Assembly: GCF_029338255.1 (NCBI RefSeq)
Contig: NZ_CP119788.1
Coordinates: 1-64,000, forward strand
DNA: 64,000 bases
Reading direction: 5' to 3'
Source of the DNA: Haloarcula halobia
GTDB lineage: Archaea > Halobacteriota > Halobacteria > Halobacteriales > Haloarculaceae
Both the position numbers and the translations under genes were made by a program. The number at the start of each line of letters is the position of its first letter. Position 1 is the first letter of the stretch. Positions 15,682 through 25,486 of the stretch are shown in pieces. Under the pieces are notes generated by a model. The model made no database searches and was not told the DNA's origin. It saw only the letters and a program-made list of their open reading frames with translations.

Positions 15682-16494
15682 ATGAGGGCGCGATTCGACA
15701 GCGCATATATTCGCTCAGAACTCGAGCGCATCGGCCAGCAGCTGGACAACCCACTCACCGTCTTTTTGATCGGCGGTGGGTCGATGGCATTTCGCGGACT
15801 CAAAGAGACGACCAAAGATATCGACTTCATCGTCACCTCCGGCGACGATTTGAGTCAGCTACAAGCGGTGCTACTTGAGCTGGGATACGATATCGTCCGG
15901 GAGCCGGACGAAGAGTACGAAGAGCTCGGTGCCCAGCGAATCCTGGAAAACGATGATGGGTGCCGAATCGACGTCTTCAACAAACAGGTGATCGGCAAAC
16001 TGATTCTGTCTCCAGGCATCCGTGAGCGAAGCGAGCGATACCTCGACCCAGGAAATCTCGTGGTCGAACTCGTGAGTCCAGAAGACATCTTCCTGTTCAA
16101 AGCGGTCGCCGGTCGGGTGGACGACATCGAGGATATGTTCTCGTTGATGCAGACTGGCCTCGAGTTCGATGTCGTCGAAGCGGAACTCGAGACGCAGGTC
16201 GATCTCTTGGAGCAAGAGCTGTTCGTAACGTACGTCAACGAAGCGTTGACCGATCTCACCGAACAACACAACGTGACGACGTCGTTGCACGACCCCGTGG
16301 CGGAGATTACCGAGCGCGTATACGAGGAGCTCGAAGTGCTGCACGCGCTTGACGAACCGAAGTCGATGGCTGACCTGCAACAGGAGCTTGATTGGTCTGC
16401 AGCGGACGTACAGGAGATCCTGACACGACTGGAAGAGAAAGAAGCCGTTGCGGTAACCGATGGGCGCGTCGAACGTCGTTCAACGACGATTTGA
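15682..16494 (+). CDS. Nucleotidyltransferase-fold protein, toxin-like
   Basis: 270 residues. The NTase motif VFLIGGGSMAFRGLKETTKD followed by IDFIVTS (G-G-S...D-x-D) is near residues 30-55; a further acidic strand is CRIDVF near residue 95. A C-terminal winged helix follows (MADLQQELDWSAADVQEILT). Related families (DUF6036, AbiEii-like) transfer nucleotides to tRNA or protein and serve as toxins. Paired with the HTH protein upstream. It ends 15 bp inside the convergent integrase gene. Target unknown. Confidence 0.7.
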   Translation: MRARFDSAYIRSELERIGQQLDNPLTVFLIGGGSMAFRGLKETTKDIDFIVTSGDDLSQLQAVLLELGYDIVREPDEEYEELGAQRILENDDGCRIDVFNKQVIGKLILSPGIRERSERYLDPGNLVVELVSPEDIFLFKAVAGRVDDIEDMFSLMQTGLEFDVVEAELETQVDLLEQELFVTYVNEALTDLTEQHNVTTSLHDPVAEITERVYEELEVLHALDEPKSMADLQQELDWSAADVQEILTRLEEKEAVAVTDGRVERRSTTI

Positions 16495-17757
16495 CCGCGA
16501 TGCTTGACCGGATACCAGAGAATCGTATTCGTCGAGTGCTTCTGTCGCTACATCACCCAGCTCGCCCGCCTCAATGTGGGAATAGCGCTCGCGAACCATC
16601 TCTTCGGAGTTATCGAGATATCGGGCCGCAACCGTGTAGCCGAATGCTCGGACGAGAACTTCGCCCATCCCTCGCCGACCGCCGTGTGGTGCGAGATAGT
16701 CGTGTTTTGGATGGTCGATATCGATTTCCGCTGTTCCTGAAAGTCGCTGAAGAATCGTCCGTGCTCCACCGGTCGTGATCGAGGGCGGCTGGATGTCTTC
16801 GTCAAGTGCCAGCAGGAGGTCACGAGCGTACTTTTCACGTCGTTCGTCGATTGCCTTCGGGCGTTCCCCTCGGTCGGCTAGCTCCTTCTGTAGGAGTTCT
16901 CCGAGTGTTCGCTGGTCGAACGTCGGGAACACCGGCCACCGCTCTGACGGTGGGTCCATCAGTTTGCGGTAGCTCCGTAACGGCGAGATAACTGGGTCAG
17001 GAAGAGAGGCGGCGTCCCACTGCTGTTTCTTCCGATAGACGTCCATACTCCCGTCCTCGAGGTTGATGTCTTCCCATCTGATACCACGGCGTCGTGGATC
17101 ATCTGGATCACGGAGGAGTTCACCCACGCGGACGGCGGTGTACGCGAGGACGAACACGAGTACCCGGTCGCGGGCGGCTTTCAGTGCCGCGTAGCGAGCC
17201 CGTTGCTTGTTGAGCGGATCCACGTCGTCGGGGAGGGTCGTGTACGCCTCGATGGCCTCACGTGCCTCCTCGTCGACGTGGCGGGTGAGCGCGTGGCGCT
17301 GCTCGGACGTCCAGGCCTGTTGGTCTCCGGGCTTGCGGCCGTCGTCCTCAGGAAGCGGTGCCATCGCGCTTGCTCGCTGTGCGTAGTGGGCCTCCAGATA
17401 GCCCTCATTGACACACCAGCCACACCACGCTGAGATGTACGCGTAGTATGTCTGGACCGTGTTCTGTTTGAGTCCCCGATCTCCGGCGAGGTGTCGAGCG
17501 TACTCCCGGAAGACACGCTCGTCGAGATCGTCGAAGGTTGGTTCGCGGTCGGCGTCCTCGGGGATGATCCCGGTCCAGTCATCGTCGCCACGGTCGCCGG
17601 CGGCCCATTCGGCGAACCGTTCGAGCTCTCGCGCTGCGTTCCGCCGGTAGTTCCCTCCGTCGCCACCGCGACCCTTTCCCTTGTCCTGGAGATAGCGCTC
17701 GAACGAGGCGGTGAGTGAACTCAATGGCGTTCGCCCCGTGGGTCTATTCTGGTCCAT
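16480..17757 (-). CDS. Tyrosine recombinase / integrase
   Basis: 425 residues, intact. An N-terminal SAM-like core-binding domain (residues ~15-130, LTASFERYLQDKGKG...), then the catalytic domain: first Arg in YTAVRVGELL, H-x-x-R in LAPHGGRRGMGE, nucleophile Tyr in MVRERYSHIE. Likely responsible for integration or excision of the element, or for multimer resolution. I see no tRNA next to it that could serve as attB. A diverged N-terminal copy lies at 24,090-24,418. Confidence 0.9.
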   Translation of the reverse strand: MDQNRPTGRTPLSSLTASFERYLQDKGKGRGGDGGNYRRNAARELERFAEWAAGDRGDDDWTGIIPEDADREPTFDDLDERVFREYARHLAGDRGLKQNTVQTYYAYISAWCGWCVNEGYLEAHYAQRASAMAPLPEDDGRKPGDQQAWTSEQRHALTRHVDEEAREAIEAYTTLPDDVDPLNKQRARYAALKAARDRVLVFVLAYTAVRVGELLRDPDDPRRRGIRWEDINLEDGSMDVYRKKQQWDAASLPDPVISPLRSYRKLMDPPSERWPVFPTFDQRTLGELLQKELADRGERPKAIDERREKYARDLLLALDEDIQPPSITTGGARTILQRLSGTAEIDIDHPKHDYLAPHGGRRGMGEVLVRAFGYTVAARYLDNSEEMVRERYSHIEAGELGDVATEALDEYDSLVSGQASRSNRR

Positions 17758-18214
17758 AGTGTTCTCTCGAAGTAGCCGACGTCGTCATTGACATTCTCCC
17801 ACCCCTAAAGAGTGAGCTTCCGCTTGCTACCATCTTCGCCTATACAATTTTTCGAGGAGAATCCCGCCGTTTACAGTAGTTGCCGATTCAAATCACAGAG
17901 CGCTCGCCGAGATACGACGAGAATGTTGAACTCCGGCTTGAGCTGGTTGTTCGAGCAGTGATGCGGGTAGGCGGTGATGGACGAGACGAGAAATTCATGG
18001 CGACCGTCAGTCTCGCCAGTACGGAGGGGCGTGTTGACCCGGGCGCTAGGCAGGTGTTCGGAATGTGCATGAACAACTGATGAGCAGCGGTGAATTTCGG
18101 CAACAGGCCACAACAATAATGTCGATCTGTCGTCCGTTCGGTCGAACAGCGAACTGATCCGTCAATTTCGACTGATATTGCGGCGAAAATAGCCAGATTG
18201 CGTAGAGATATCTC
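17758..18214. other. Gap with possible solo IS200/IS605-type end
   Basis: GACATTCTCCCACCCCTAAA from 17789, followed by a GAGTGAGCTTCC segment, resembles the reverse complement of the hairpin end of the TnpB element at 21,676-21,722 (GGGGAGGATGTC). A 66-codon + ORF at 17,880 has no family signature. The rest is unassigned. Confidence 0.35.
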
Positions 18215-19863
18215 TCACGAGTCGGCGTTCCGCCCGGCGGAACGCCACGTCACAGGCATCTCCTTGCGCACGATATTCAGGAACGTTCGTGCAGGCACGC
18301 GCGGCTTCAACCGCTGTTCAATATCGAGGCTGATCTGTACCAGCAAGTCAACGACTAACCACATATCGTAGAGAATCACCGCAAATCCGAAGTAAAACAC
18401 CCTCACAGCCGTGTTCCGTGATGTTGTCCACGCCAGGAAATCTTTGATCGACTTGTAGCTGTTCTCAATTCCCCACCTGCGGGCGTACCGCCCTATGATG
18501 CGGCGGGTACGCCCGCGTGCTGCTTTCGTACCATCGCTCACCTGGAGATTCGTCACGAACATCACCGTCGTATCTTCCTTCCGAGTTGAGGAACCCCGAC
18601 CAGGGTCGGGGTGACCGTCACAGATTCGCCTCCACTCGTCTTCTCCATCTCGTGGGATTGCTTGACTGCTACTTCGTGATCCATGGCGGCGACAAACCGA
18701 TCAACGCGGTTGTCCGATGACTTTCGGATCAAGTAGGAGAGACGCTTCTCTTCAAGCGCGTTGATGACGCCGATGCCGTCAAATTCGGCATCGGCATACA
18801 CCGTTCCAAGCGAGACATGATCACTCGCTATGTCAAGAAGTTTCTCAACGAGGACGCTCCGAGGGATGTAGCCGCGCAGCGGCCGCATCCCGAGCGTGAA
18901 TTTCACTTCCTCACCAACGACCGAAATCGTCGCCATCTTGTAACACCACGAGTAGGACTTGCTCGGTGGAGCGCCGGTACTCATCTGGAACTCATCACGG
19001 TCACCGTAGTATGCGACGTAGGTGATGTCGATCGCCACGTCGGCGTGGCGATCTATCGAATAGTACTGCTCAGCAGCCCATACCATCTCACCAATCGCAC
19101 CGTTGACCATCGACGCGATCTCCATCGCGTCGAGTTGCTTGATGTACTGGAGATGCGTATCACCAGCAGGACCACCAGCCTCACGGGTCGTTTCTTCGTC
19201 GAACATTTGGCTCCCTTGGTTGGCAGCTGTTCCAGTTAGCCCGAGGTAACTCTGGAGATCGAGGAACGCAGTATCGGCATACTGCGTTCCCTCCTTGGGA
19301 CGGTCAAGATCGATCGCAGGGAAGACAATCTGACAGAGTGCATCCGTCACGTCCTTGGCTTTCTCGGTGACGTAGCGACGCTCCGTCCGGTTCGAAGAGT
19401 TGCTTTTGTCGGTTGGTTCGAGTGCACGCATTCCGAGCGGATTGCCCATGTCGTGGGCAACCGCGAGGATACGCTGTGCGGACTGTGTGATGAACGACTT
19501 GAGCCGGTCAGTGAAGCGATCACGCCATGCGCGGCCGAGCGTCGTTCGGCCTGGGGCCATCTTGTCTGGAGCGAACTGGTTGGGGTCGAAGCCGAGCGTG
19601 CTGGCACGCTCGGCGTCGGCGAGATACTCGTACAGTTCCGTGGTGGCGAATCCCGCGAGTTCCTTGCAGTAGAACGCCCGTATCATCGGACGATACTCGT
19701 ATTGAGCGTCCCATTCGTTTGCAGCCGTGCCAGAGATGGGTGTATCGCTGAACGTCAATCCGCAGACAGCGGTCAAGAGATCGGTGTCTTTGTGTATCAA
19801 TTCGGCAGCTTGGCGTTCGAGCCGCCTGATGGCCGGCTCGAACTCGGATGTCTTCTGTGACAT
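18215..19863 (-). pseudogene. ISH-type DDE transposase (copy A), frameshifted
   Basis: 433 codons (MSQKTSEFEPAIRRLERQ...) run in one frame; after VGVPQLG near 18,570 the frame shifts and continues as MMFVTNLQVSDGTKA to 18215, total ~545 residues. Catalytic candidates: Asp in IDITYVAYYGDRDE, Asp in VYADAEFDGIGVI, Glu in YARRWGIENSYKSIKDFLAW, matching an IS4-like DDE fold. The transposase at 27,046-28,837 is a divergent relative. The gene contains at least eight perfect stem-loops with 8-12 bp arms (see findings). Its right edge lies near 19,930, against a fragment of another transposase. Confidence 0.75.
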
Positions 19864-19937
19864 CCTTTCAACACTGGTGAGCCGCTCCGGTTAGCCGCCC
19901 GTCTCATGCACAGAATCTGTCGTTCCGAACTCCTGAT

Positions 19938-20101
19938 TAGCCGACGTTCTCGGTCCGATTGTTCTACTTCCTGTTCGCGGTCTCTCTGTACAACCTGTGG
20001 GTGTTGGCGAACGTCCTTCTCTCGAGTGGAACGATTCCGAAGAAACCGCCCCTCTCGACCCGAATCTTCCGGCTTTTCGTCCTCCCAACGGACTACGGCT
20101 A
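19938..20101 (+). pseudogene. Transposase C-terminal fragment
   Basis: Reads PTFSVRLFYFLFAVSLYNLW, VLANVLLSS and so on to a TAG, the typical C-terminal helix pair of haloarchaeal DDE transposases. The upstream part is cut off by element A. The N-terminal fragment at 23,329-23,736 could be from the same transposase family. Confidence 0.6.
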
Positions 20102-20380
20102 GCGGCTGAGTCACACCGACCGGGACGACCGGTCAGAACACCCCAACTGAGTGGCAACGCTCGGGACCGCCGCCGAGCGGCGGCGGTCCCCCGATCTTCC
20201 GGTTCTGTTCTGTGAGTTTCCGTTTTGGAATCGCCTCAACTGAGCTGTCGGAGGAAACTACCCTCTTCCGGCCTCGATTTGATTCGGCGTCTACTGTTCA
20301 CGGCGGGGATGAAGCCGACAACTGGGGACCACGCCACGCTGGGAGCCACGGCTGGATATTCCACGGAGTGACGCCCAACT
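20102..20380. other. Gap with 12-bp-arm palindrome
   Basis: GGGACCGCCGCC (20163-20174) and GGCGGCGGTCCC (20179-20190) form a perfect hairpin with a 4-nt loop, probably the terminator-like 3' end of the truncated transposase gene. No gene is supported; this lies left of the TnpB promoter. Confidence 0.45.
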
Positions 20381-20390
20381 TTTATATAAG
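20381..20390 (+). promoter_or_regulatory. TATA box of tnpB
   Basis: TTTATATAAG ends 20 bp before the ATG at 20411; spacing gives a nearly leaderless transcript. Confidence 0.5.
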
Positions 20391-20410
20391 CAAACAGACC
20401 ATGCTTACAT

Positions 20411-21671
20411 ATGGCGGATCGGGTCGTCACACGGACACTCAAAGCGAGTGTGACGAATCACTCGCAAGTCGCTGAGGACCTCGATTCGCATGGCTTCGCT
20501 GCCAGTAAACTGTGGAACGTCGGCCGGTGGACGATCTCGCGCGTCTGGAATGCTATTGACCACATTCCAGACGCCGATGAACTCTGTTCGTACCTCAAAG
20601 ACCACGACCGCTATGCGGATTTGCACTCACAATCCAGTCAACGAGTTCTTCAGGAACTCGGTGAAGCGTTCGTCTCGTGGTATGAACAGGACGATCCAGA
20701 CGCGAACCCACCCGGCTACCGCAAACATGGCGACGAACGCCCACGCTCGACCGTGACGTGGAAGAATCAGGGCTTCAAACTCGATACGCAGTACAACCGT
20801 GTTCGGCTTTCCAAAGGCACGAACATGAAGGAATCCCGGTACGCCGCAGACTATATCCTCTGCGAATACACGCTCCAGACAGACGACCAGACGCTCGACG
20901 CTGTCGAGAGCGTCCAGACCGTGCGTGCTGTCTGGAACGGGGATGCGTGGGCTCCACTTCGTCTGCAAGATGCGGATTGAGACGCCCGAAACACCCGGCG
21001 AGAGAACCGCAGGTATCGACCTCGGCATCTGCAACACTGCGGCCGTCTCTCTCGGTGACGAGACACTCCTGTATCCGGGCAACGCTCTGAAAGAAGACGC
21101 ACACTACTTCCGCCGCGAGGAATACGAGACGGAAGGAGCTGATGGCCCGAGCGATAAAGCAGAGTGGGCGCGGCAGACGAAATCCCGGCGACAGGACCAC
21201 TTCCTGCACGCCCTCTCAAAAGACATCGTAGAACAGTGTGCTGACCGTGACGTGGGAACGATAGCGGTGGGCCACCCGAAGAACATCCGCGACGATGAAG
21301 ATTGGGGACGGCACGGGAACAAGCGGTTGCACGACTGGGCGTTCGAGGCGCTGCTCAGCCACATCGAGTACAAGGCCCAAGAACGCGGCATCGACGTCGA
21401 GCGTGTCGATGAAGCAGCGCTGAAAACGTCGAAAACGTGCTGCGAGTGTGGGACTGAAGCCGACTCGAATCGTGTCGAGCGCGGCTTGTACATCTGTGAG
21501 AATTGTGATCTGCTCGCTAATAGTGACCTGAACGCGGCGGAGAATATGCGATCGACGGTAACTCCGAGTCCTGCGAAGGATAGGAGTAACGGCTGCTTGG
21601 CACAGCCATCGGTACGCCTGTTCGACAAATCAACGGGGCGAGTCGTCCCACAAGAACAGGTCGTCCCGTAG
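20411..21671 (+). pseudogene. tnpB: TnpB RNA-guided nuclease of IS605-type element, frameshifted
   Basis: Starts MADRVVTRTLKASVTNHSQV; the frame breaks near 20,950 (after VWNGDAWA) and resumes as CKMRIETPETPGERTAGIDL. The RuvC core is visible: first Asp in GIDLGICNTAAV, a middle strand TIAVGHPKNIRDDEDWG, zinc ribbon TCCECG...CENCDLLANSD, and the last Asp in NSDLNAAENM. About 418 residues when joined. No tnpA is present. The hairpin right end follows directly. As it stands the frameshift would inactivate the nuclease; reading error is possible. Confidence 0.85.
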
Positions 21672-21722
21672 ACTAGAATATCCCAACGTGGGAATCCTCG
21701 CGCTTCAGCGCGGGGAGGATGT
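21672..21722 (+). mobile_element. Right end of IS605/TnpB element
   Basis: AATATCCCAACGTGGGAATCC is followed by a CGCGCTTCAGCGCG hairpin ending GGGGAGGATGTC, the familiar 3' end of haloarchaeal TnpB elements and the likely 3' scaffold of the guide RNA. Position 21722/21723 is the junction with the interrupted PIN gene. Confidence 0.7.
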
Positions 21723-21843
21723 CAAAGACGTTCGTCGTCGTGAGACCGACGTGTTTCGTTATTTGAGTCCACAAGGAGCTATTCGCAACAGCGATCAGCG
21801 TGTCCGTGTCGACGAGGATCGGATACCGTGTATCGGTAGCCAT
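21723..21843 (-). pseudogene. PIN-domain toxin, 5' fragment cut by TnpB element
   Basis: Minus-strand ATG 21843 directly follows the antitoxin stop and reads MATDTRYPILVDTDTLIAVA and NSSLWTQITKHVG before running into the element end. The VDTDTLIA strand with its first catalytic Asp is the start of a VapC-type PIN domain. The remaining ~90 codons are absent on the left side of the element, so insertion was followed by deletion. Confidence 0.65.
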
Positions 21844-22155
21844 TTAGACGAGGTAGTCACTGGTGTCGTCAGTGGCAGCCTCACGGAAGGCGTCAATATC
21901 CTCTTCGAGGAAGTCAAGTTCGTCACCGAGAAGCACCCGAGCAGCGTCCTCAGAGAGGTCACCTGCCGAATAGCGCTCGTAAATCGCGATTTTGTCGTCG
22001 TCCGTCATCGATCGTCGAAGCATCTCAGTTAGCCCCTCACGTGCGAGTTCGCTGATATTGATGCCGCCCAGATGGACGGAATCCAGTTCGGTTGCCGCTT
22101 CTTTGAGCGGGCCAGCACGGAATTTTATCGTATCGTCGAGCGATTCCTGACTCAT
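21844..22155 (-). CDS. Antitoxin of the interrupted PIN module
   Basis: 103 residues from ATG 22155 (MSQESLDDTIKFRAGPLKEA). An N-terminal RHH-like region is followed by IAIYERYSAGDLSEDAARVL, the UPF0175-type helical motif. Its TAA abuts the ATG of the PIN toxin fragment. With its toxin truncated it is now an orphan antitoxin. Confidence 0.65.
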   Translation of the reverse strand: MSQESLDDTIKFRAGPLKEAATELDSVHLGGINISELAREGLTEMLRRSMTDDDKIAIYERYSAGDLSEDAARVLLGDELDFLEEDIDAFREAATDDTSDYLV

Positions 22156-22367
22156 AACAGGAGATACACGGGCCGGTTTGATAAGTTGTTCCCCTGTGTG
22201 TGAACACTTGGGTACAGAAATCAAGGATTGGGAGGTTTGTTCGACTCTCCTCACGACCAGATCTGCGTTCCGTCACACGGCACAGTAGTTGAGGCCGGTC
22301 ATCTCAATGCATATGGCAGTCTGGCGCAGTTCATAAATAGTATGAAGTCGTAGTCTTGGAGAGAACG

Positions 22368-22736
22368 ATGGCACGAATTACCGGTTCCTACCCAGATGAC
22401 CTCGACCTCCTCATTGAGGGTGCTGTCGAGGCTGGTGTCTTCGGGGGCAAGAGCGATGCGTTGCGCGAGTTCGTGCGTGAATACTTCGAGGACCACGAGA
22501 ACGAACGGATTGCAGCTGCGGTCGCCCTCTACGAACGCGAGCGGATCACACTCGGTGATGCTGCGAGACTCGCTGCTGTCGACCGCTGGACGATGCGTGA
22601 CATCCTCCGTGAGCACGGTGTTGAACTTCGCCTCGGGCTCGTTGACGAAGACGACGCAGCCTACGAGGTAGAGGCAGCACGCGAACTCGAATTCGATGAT
22701 GAGGACTCGTCTGATGAGGAGCCACGTGCTAAATGA
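22368..22736 (+). CDS. RHH/UPF0175 antitoxin
   Basis: 122 residues from ATG 22368 (MARITGSYPDDLDLLIEGAV). RHH region at 1-50 (GGKSDALREFVREYFEDHEN), then the UPF0175-like segment ALYERERITLGDAARLAAVD and an acidic tail. Ends with ATGA overlapping the PIN gene. The arrangement predicts binding to and neutralising of the downstream toxin and autorepression. Confidence 0.7.
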   Translation: MARITGSYPDDLDLLIEGAVEAGVFGGKSDALREFVREYFEDHENERIAAAVALYERERITLGDAARLAAVDRWTMRDILREHGVELRLGLVDEDDAAYEVEAARELEFDDEDSSDEEPRAK

Positions 22737-23248
22737 CAGGTAACGATCTCCCAGCGAACCCAAGCGTCTTGAACACGACTGTTCTCTCGAATTTTGCGTA
22801 CATCGATCAGCTGTGGATAGTTACTGACCTTTCTGGAATCTGTACGGTACCAGCCGTTCGTGAGGAGCTCGAAAACGGCGTCGATAATCACCCATATCTC
22901 CAGGAAGCACTCGATACGCTTGATGACGAAATCCAAGTTGCGACGATTTCGGATACTGTCGCAAACAGAGAAGCCGTTGTTGGTGGACATCTCGACCCCG
23001 GGGAAGCACAGGCGTTCGCCCTCGCCGACGCACACGACGGTCGACTGCTGACAGACGACGGCGATGCCCGGTCGTTTGCGAAAGACCAGGGCGTGACCGT
23101 TGTCGGGTCGGTTGGGGTTCTGTTGGCTGCAATCGATGCTGGGAAGATCGATGAAGCCACTGCTGACGAGTGGCTATCGACGTGGATCGATGAGATCGGC
23201 TACTACGTCCCGTATCGGACGATCTCGGAGTTCGAAACGCCTGATTAG
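22733..23248 (+). CDS. PIN-fold toxin (DUF3368-like)
   Basis: 171 residues. The first strand is SVLNTTVLSNFAYIDQLW, where Asn takes the place often held by Asp; later acidic residues are in HLDPGEAQAFALADAH and LLTDDGDARSFAKDQG. These fit the DUF3368/VapC-like nuclease fold that cleaves RNA. Translation is coupled to the antitoxin by ATGA. Full length, so probably active. Confidence 0.7.
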   Translation: MTGNDLPANPSVLNTTVLSNFAYIDQLWIVTDLSGICTVPAVREELENGVDNHPYLQEALDTLDDEIQVATISDTVANREAVVGGHLDPGEAQAFALADAHDGRLLTDDGDARSFAKDQGVTVVGSVGVLLAAIDAGKIDEATADEWLSTWIDEIGYYVPYRTISEFETPD

Positions 23249-23328
23249 TGTGACCGTGAACACATCTATCTCGCAACGGTCTGTCGAAGAGAACGAGTTC
23301 TTGGCTGTGAAATGTCCAGTGTCTCGCA

Positions 23329-23736
23329 GTGGCACCAACCAGTGAGTCTCGCCGGAGTGTCTTTCGTCGGATCGCTCGGAAATCGCACGTCGAGTGGCCG
23401 GCGTACGACTCGACCCCGTTGTATGACCGGAGTTCGCTAACTGGACTGGAGTCGGACCTTCGTACTGTGTCGGAAGCGTGGTTCGATCACGACGCCCATA
23501 CCCCCGTTGAGCTGTCCGTCTGTACGGTTCCGCTGGCCTACTTTCGATTCGATCCTCACGATCGCTACGCGAATTCGACACGCTACGAGATGAACACGCT
23601 CTTTCGCCTGTTCGTGCTGAAAGAACTCCACGGGTGGGACCACGAGACAGCACTCGTTGAGTACCTCAAACATCGATCTGTTATCGGTGAGCAACTGGGT
23701 ATCGAATCGATTCGATCAGTCGACGAAAATCATTAG
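23329..23736 (+). pseudogene. Transposase N-terminal fragment
   Basis: Reads MAPTSESRRSVFRRIARKSH..., then TRYEMNTLFRLFVLKELHGW and EYLKHRSVIGEQLGIESI, a typical N-terminal region of haloarchaeal DDE transposases before the catalytic core. It ends at a stop soon after, so about two thirds of the gene are missing. Confidence 0.6.
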
Positions 23737-23763
23737 GAAGCACTACGACCCACGAACCAAACG

Positions 23764-24087
23764 TCAGCGTAAGGAAGACCGTTCACAGTCAGTTAGAGAC
23801 GCGTGGTCAGGGTGAGGGATGTAGACCGATTCCTCAGGCAGATAGGGACGCTGCTGTTCCACCTTCTCACGCTCTGTCTGTTGATCGTAATGACGGTCCA
23901 CGACATTCATACAATCACTGACAACACGCTCAGGCGTACCGGACTGCAAATGGTACGTGATTGATCCACGGCGAATCGAATGTGGACTCAGCGCTGACGT
24001 ACAGCTGTAGGCATACTCAGTCGGCCGTGCATCACAGGTCCCGATATCATGGTCGTGGGGAATCGATTGGTGCACGACAGCAGGCAG
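23764..24087 (-). pseudogene. C-terminal fragment of a tyrosine recombinase
   Basis: The minus strand reads LSPHSIRRGSITYHLQSGTP, then ERVVSDCMNVVDRHYDQQTE. This gives the H-x-x-R box and the nucleophile Tyr (RHYD) of a phage-type integrase different from the one at 16,480. The left part of that gene is absent; it abuts the N-terminal fragment of the other integrase. Confidence 0.6.
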
Positions 24088-24418
24088 AATCAGCCAAAGC
24101 ACGCTGAGATATACGCGTTGTAGGTCTGAACCGAGGTCTGTTTGAGTCCCCGATCTCCGGCGAGGTGTCGAGCGTATTCCCGGAAGACACGCTCGTCGAG
24201 ATCCTCGAAGGTGGGGTCGCGGTCAAGATTGCTGGGGACGATCCCGGTCCAGTCGTTGTCACCCCGGTCGCCGGCGGCCCACTCGGCGAACCGCTCAGCT
24301 CGCGAGCGGCGTTTCGTCGATAGTTCCCGCCGTCGCCACCGCGGCCTTTCCCCTTATCATGCAGATAGCGCTCGAAGGAACTCGTAAGTGACTGATTCTC
24401 GCGTTCTTTCGGTATCAT
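24088..24418 (-). pseudogene. N-terminal fragment of a second integrase copy
   Basis: From ATG 24418: MIPKERENQSLTSSFERYLH, DKGKGRGGDGGNYRRNAARE, then a frameshift near 24,300. The DNA is clearly homologous to 17,440-17,750 of the intact integrase. Similarity ends near 24,088, where a foreign recombinase C-terminus begins. The ATG overlaps the stop of the DUF6516-like gene (24415), so it sits in the same operon. Confidence 0.7.
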
Positions 24419-24873
24419 GAGTCCTCGTTCGCGCACTGTATATTCGGACGGACATCCTCGAGGAGTGCTTCGACAATCTCCCAAAGGATCAGCGAAGGAG
24501 TCTCGTGTTCAAACGTGATACCCCATCGGTCCTCGTCGTCGACGGCGGAGTACTGGAAATGCGTCCTCCCGAGATTGGGATGGTCCTCGTCTTGGTGCCA
24601 GCCAGCGTGAAAACCCGTGTTTGGGTTGGTGTAGTTGACCCGGAACCAATCGTGTGGCTCCTGTCGATACCACTTGATGGACAGTTCCGGCGATTCAGGC
24701 CCTGTCGAAGGATCGAGACGGGCTGGATCAAACCGTGCCTGCAGCTGCTTGGCCTCGATATCATCAGGAACGAACTCGACCGCCGTAATCTGTGGCACAC
24801 GGCCGAGGACGTCTCGCTTCATCTGGGCACAGAGGTTTGCGTTTGGGTCACTACCTGGACGCGGGACCGACAT
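24415..24873 (-). CDS. Toxin-like protein (DUF6516/TumE-like), second copy
   Basis: 152 residues, MSVPRPGSDPNANLCAQMKR... with a beta-rich middle (LSIKWYRQEPHDWFRVNYTN) and GWHQDEDHPNLGRTHFQYS, which parallels the W...H/F-H pattern of the 12,848 protein. It follows an HTH gene by 3 bp. Same layout as the first pair but clearly diverged in sequence. Confidence 0.5.
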   Translation of the reverse strand: MSVPRPGSDPNANLCAQMKRDVLGRVPQITAVEFVPDDIEAKQLQARFDPARLDPSTGPESPELSIKWYRQEPHDWFRVNYTNPNTGFHAGWHQDEDHPNLGRTHFQYSAVDDEDRWGITFEHETPSLILWEIVEALLEDVRPNIQCANEDS

Positions 24874-24876
24874 CCG

Positions 24877-25416
24877 TCAGCTGCTGGCCTCAGCGGGCTC
24901 TGTTGTCGGAGTGAGGAAATCCCATTCACGGATGGCGAAGCCGACGATTTCGATGCGCCGTTGGAGGTGTTCCCACTCGCGTGCAATCTCACGGCGACGG
25001 CTTTCTTCGTCGGCGTCGAGAGACTCTTCGGCGAGCGTTCCGCGAAGGTGGTTTGGCGACTCGACGTCAAATTCACCCTCCCAATCGCGAATCTGCGCCT
25101 TCATATCGGCGAGACGGTCCGTGAGTTCCTCAACAGTGTGTCCGCTGTCTCGAAGCCGCATCGCCTCTTGCATCGCTTGGCGTCGGTAATCTGGGTAGTA
25201 CGTCGTATGAGTACCGCTTTCGTCACAATGGAGGATGCCATCATCGACGAGCCGTTCGAGGACACGCTTGGTCGGCTCGTGTGACCAGCCCGCTTCGGAG
25301 GCGATCCAGTTGGCTGTCCGCGGCTCCGACAGCTGCCGGGCGGTCATCCTCACCCGGTCTTCACCCGTGGTCTGGCGCTCCATCAGATCCCTGGAGTTCG
25401 ATTCGTCTTCGGTCAT
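24877..25416 (-). CDS. HTH regulator (DUF7342-like), second copy
   Basis: 179 residues. The winged helix region is LSEPRTANWIASEAGWSHEP plus RVLERLVDDGIL (about 30-75), followed by GTHTTYYPDYRR wing and a long helix (ELTDRLADMKAQIRDWEGEF). The MTARQLSEPRTANWIA start is typical of the haloarchaeal DUF7342 family. It is the probable antitoxin of the downstream gene. Confidence 0.7.
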   Translation of the reverse strand: MTEDESNSRDLMERQTTGEDRVRMTARQLSEPRTANWIASEAGWSHEPTKRVLERLVDDGILHCDESGTHTTYYPDYRRQAMQEAMRLRDSGHTVEELTDRLADMKAQIRDWEGEFDVESPNHLRGTLAEESLDADEESRRREIAREWEHLQRRIEIVGFAIREWDFLTPTTEPAEASS

Positions 25417-25486
25417 ACGTTACCGTTCACGCTGTATCTCGATATAGATTGAGGTCTTTCGCTCTATATCGGATTACAGGAGGTGG

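Noticed and set aside
17880..18080. 66-codon + ORF as a gene
   Set aside because: No promoter, partner or recognisable motif; probably chance in a short gap.
18224..18246. Terminal inverted repeat of element A
   Set aside because: It is a self-contained palindrome in the last codons of the transposase gene, with no matching partner at the other end.
18056..19930. GTTCGGAA at 18056 and TTCCGAAC at 19923 as TIRs of element A
   Set aside because: Only 8 bp match and flanks show no target duplication, so the ends of element A remain undefined.
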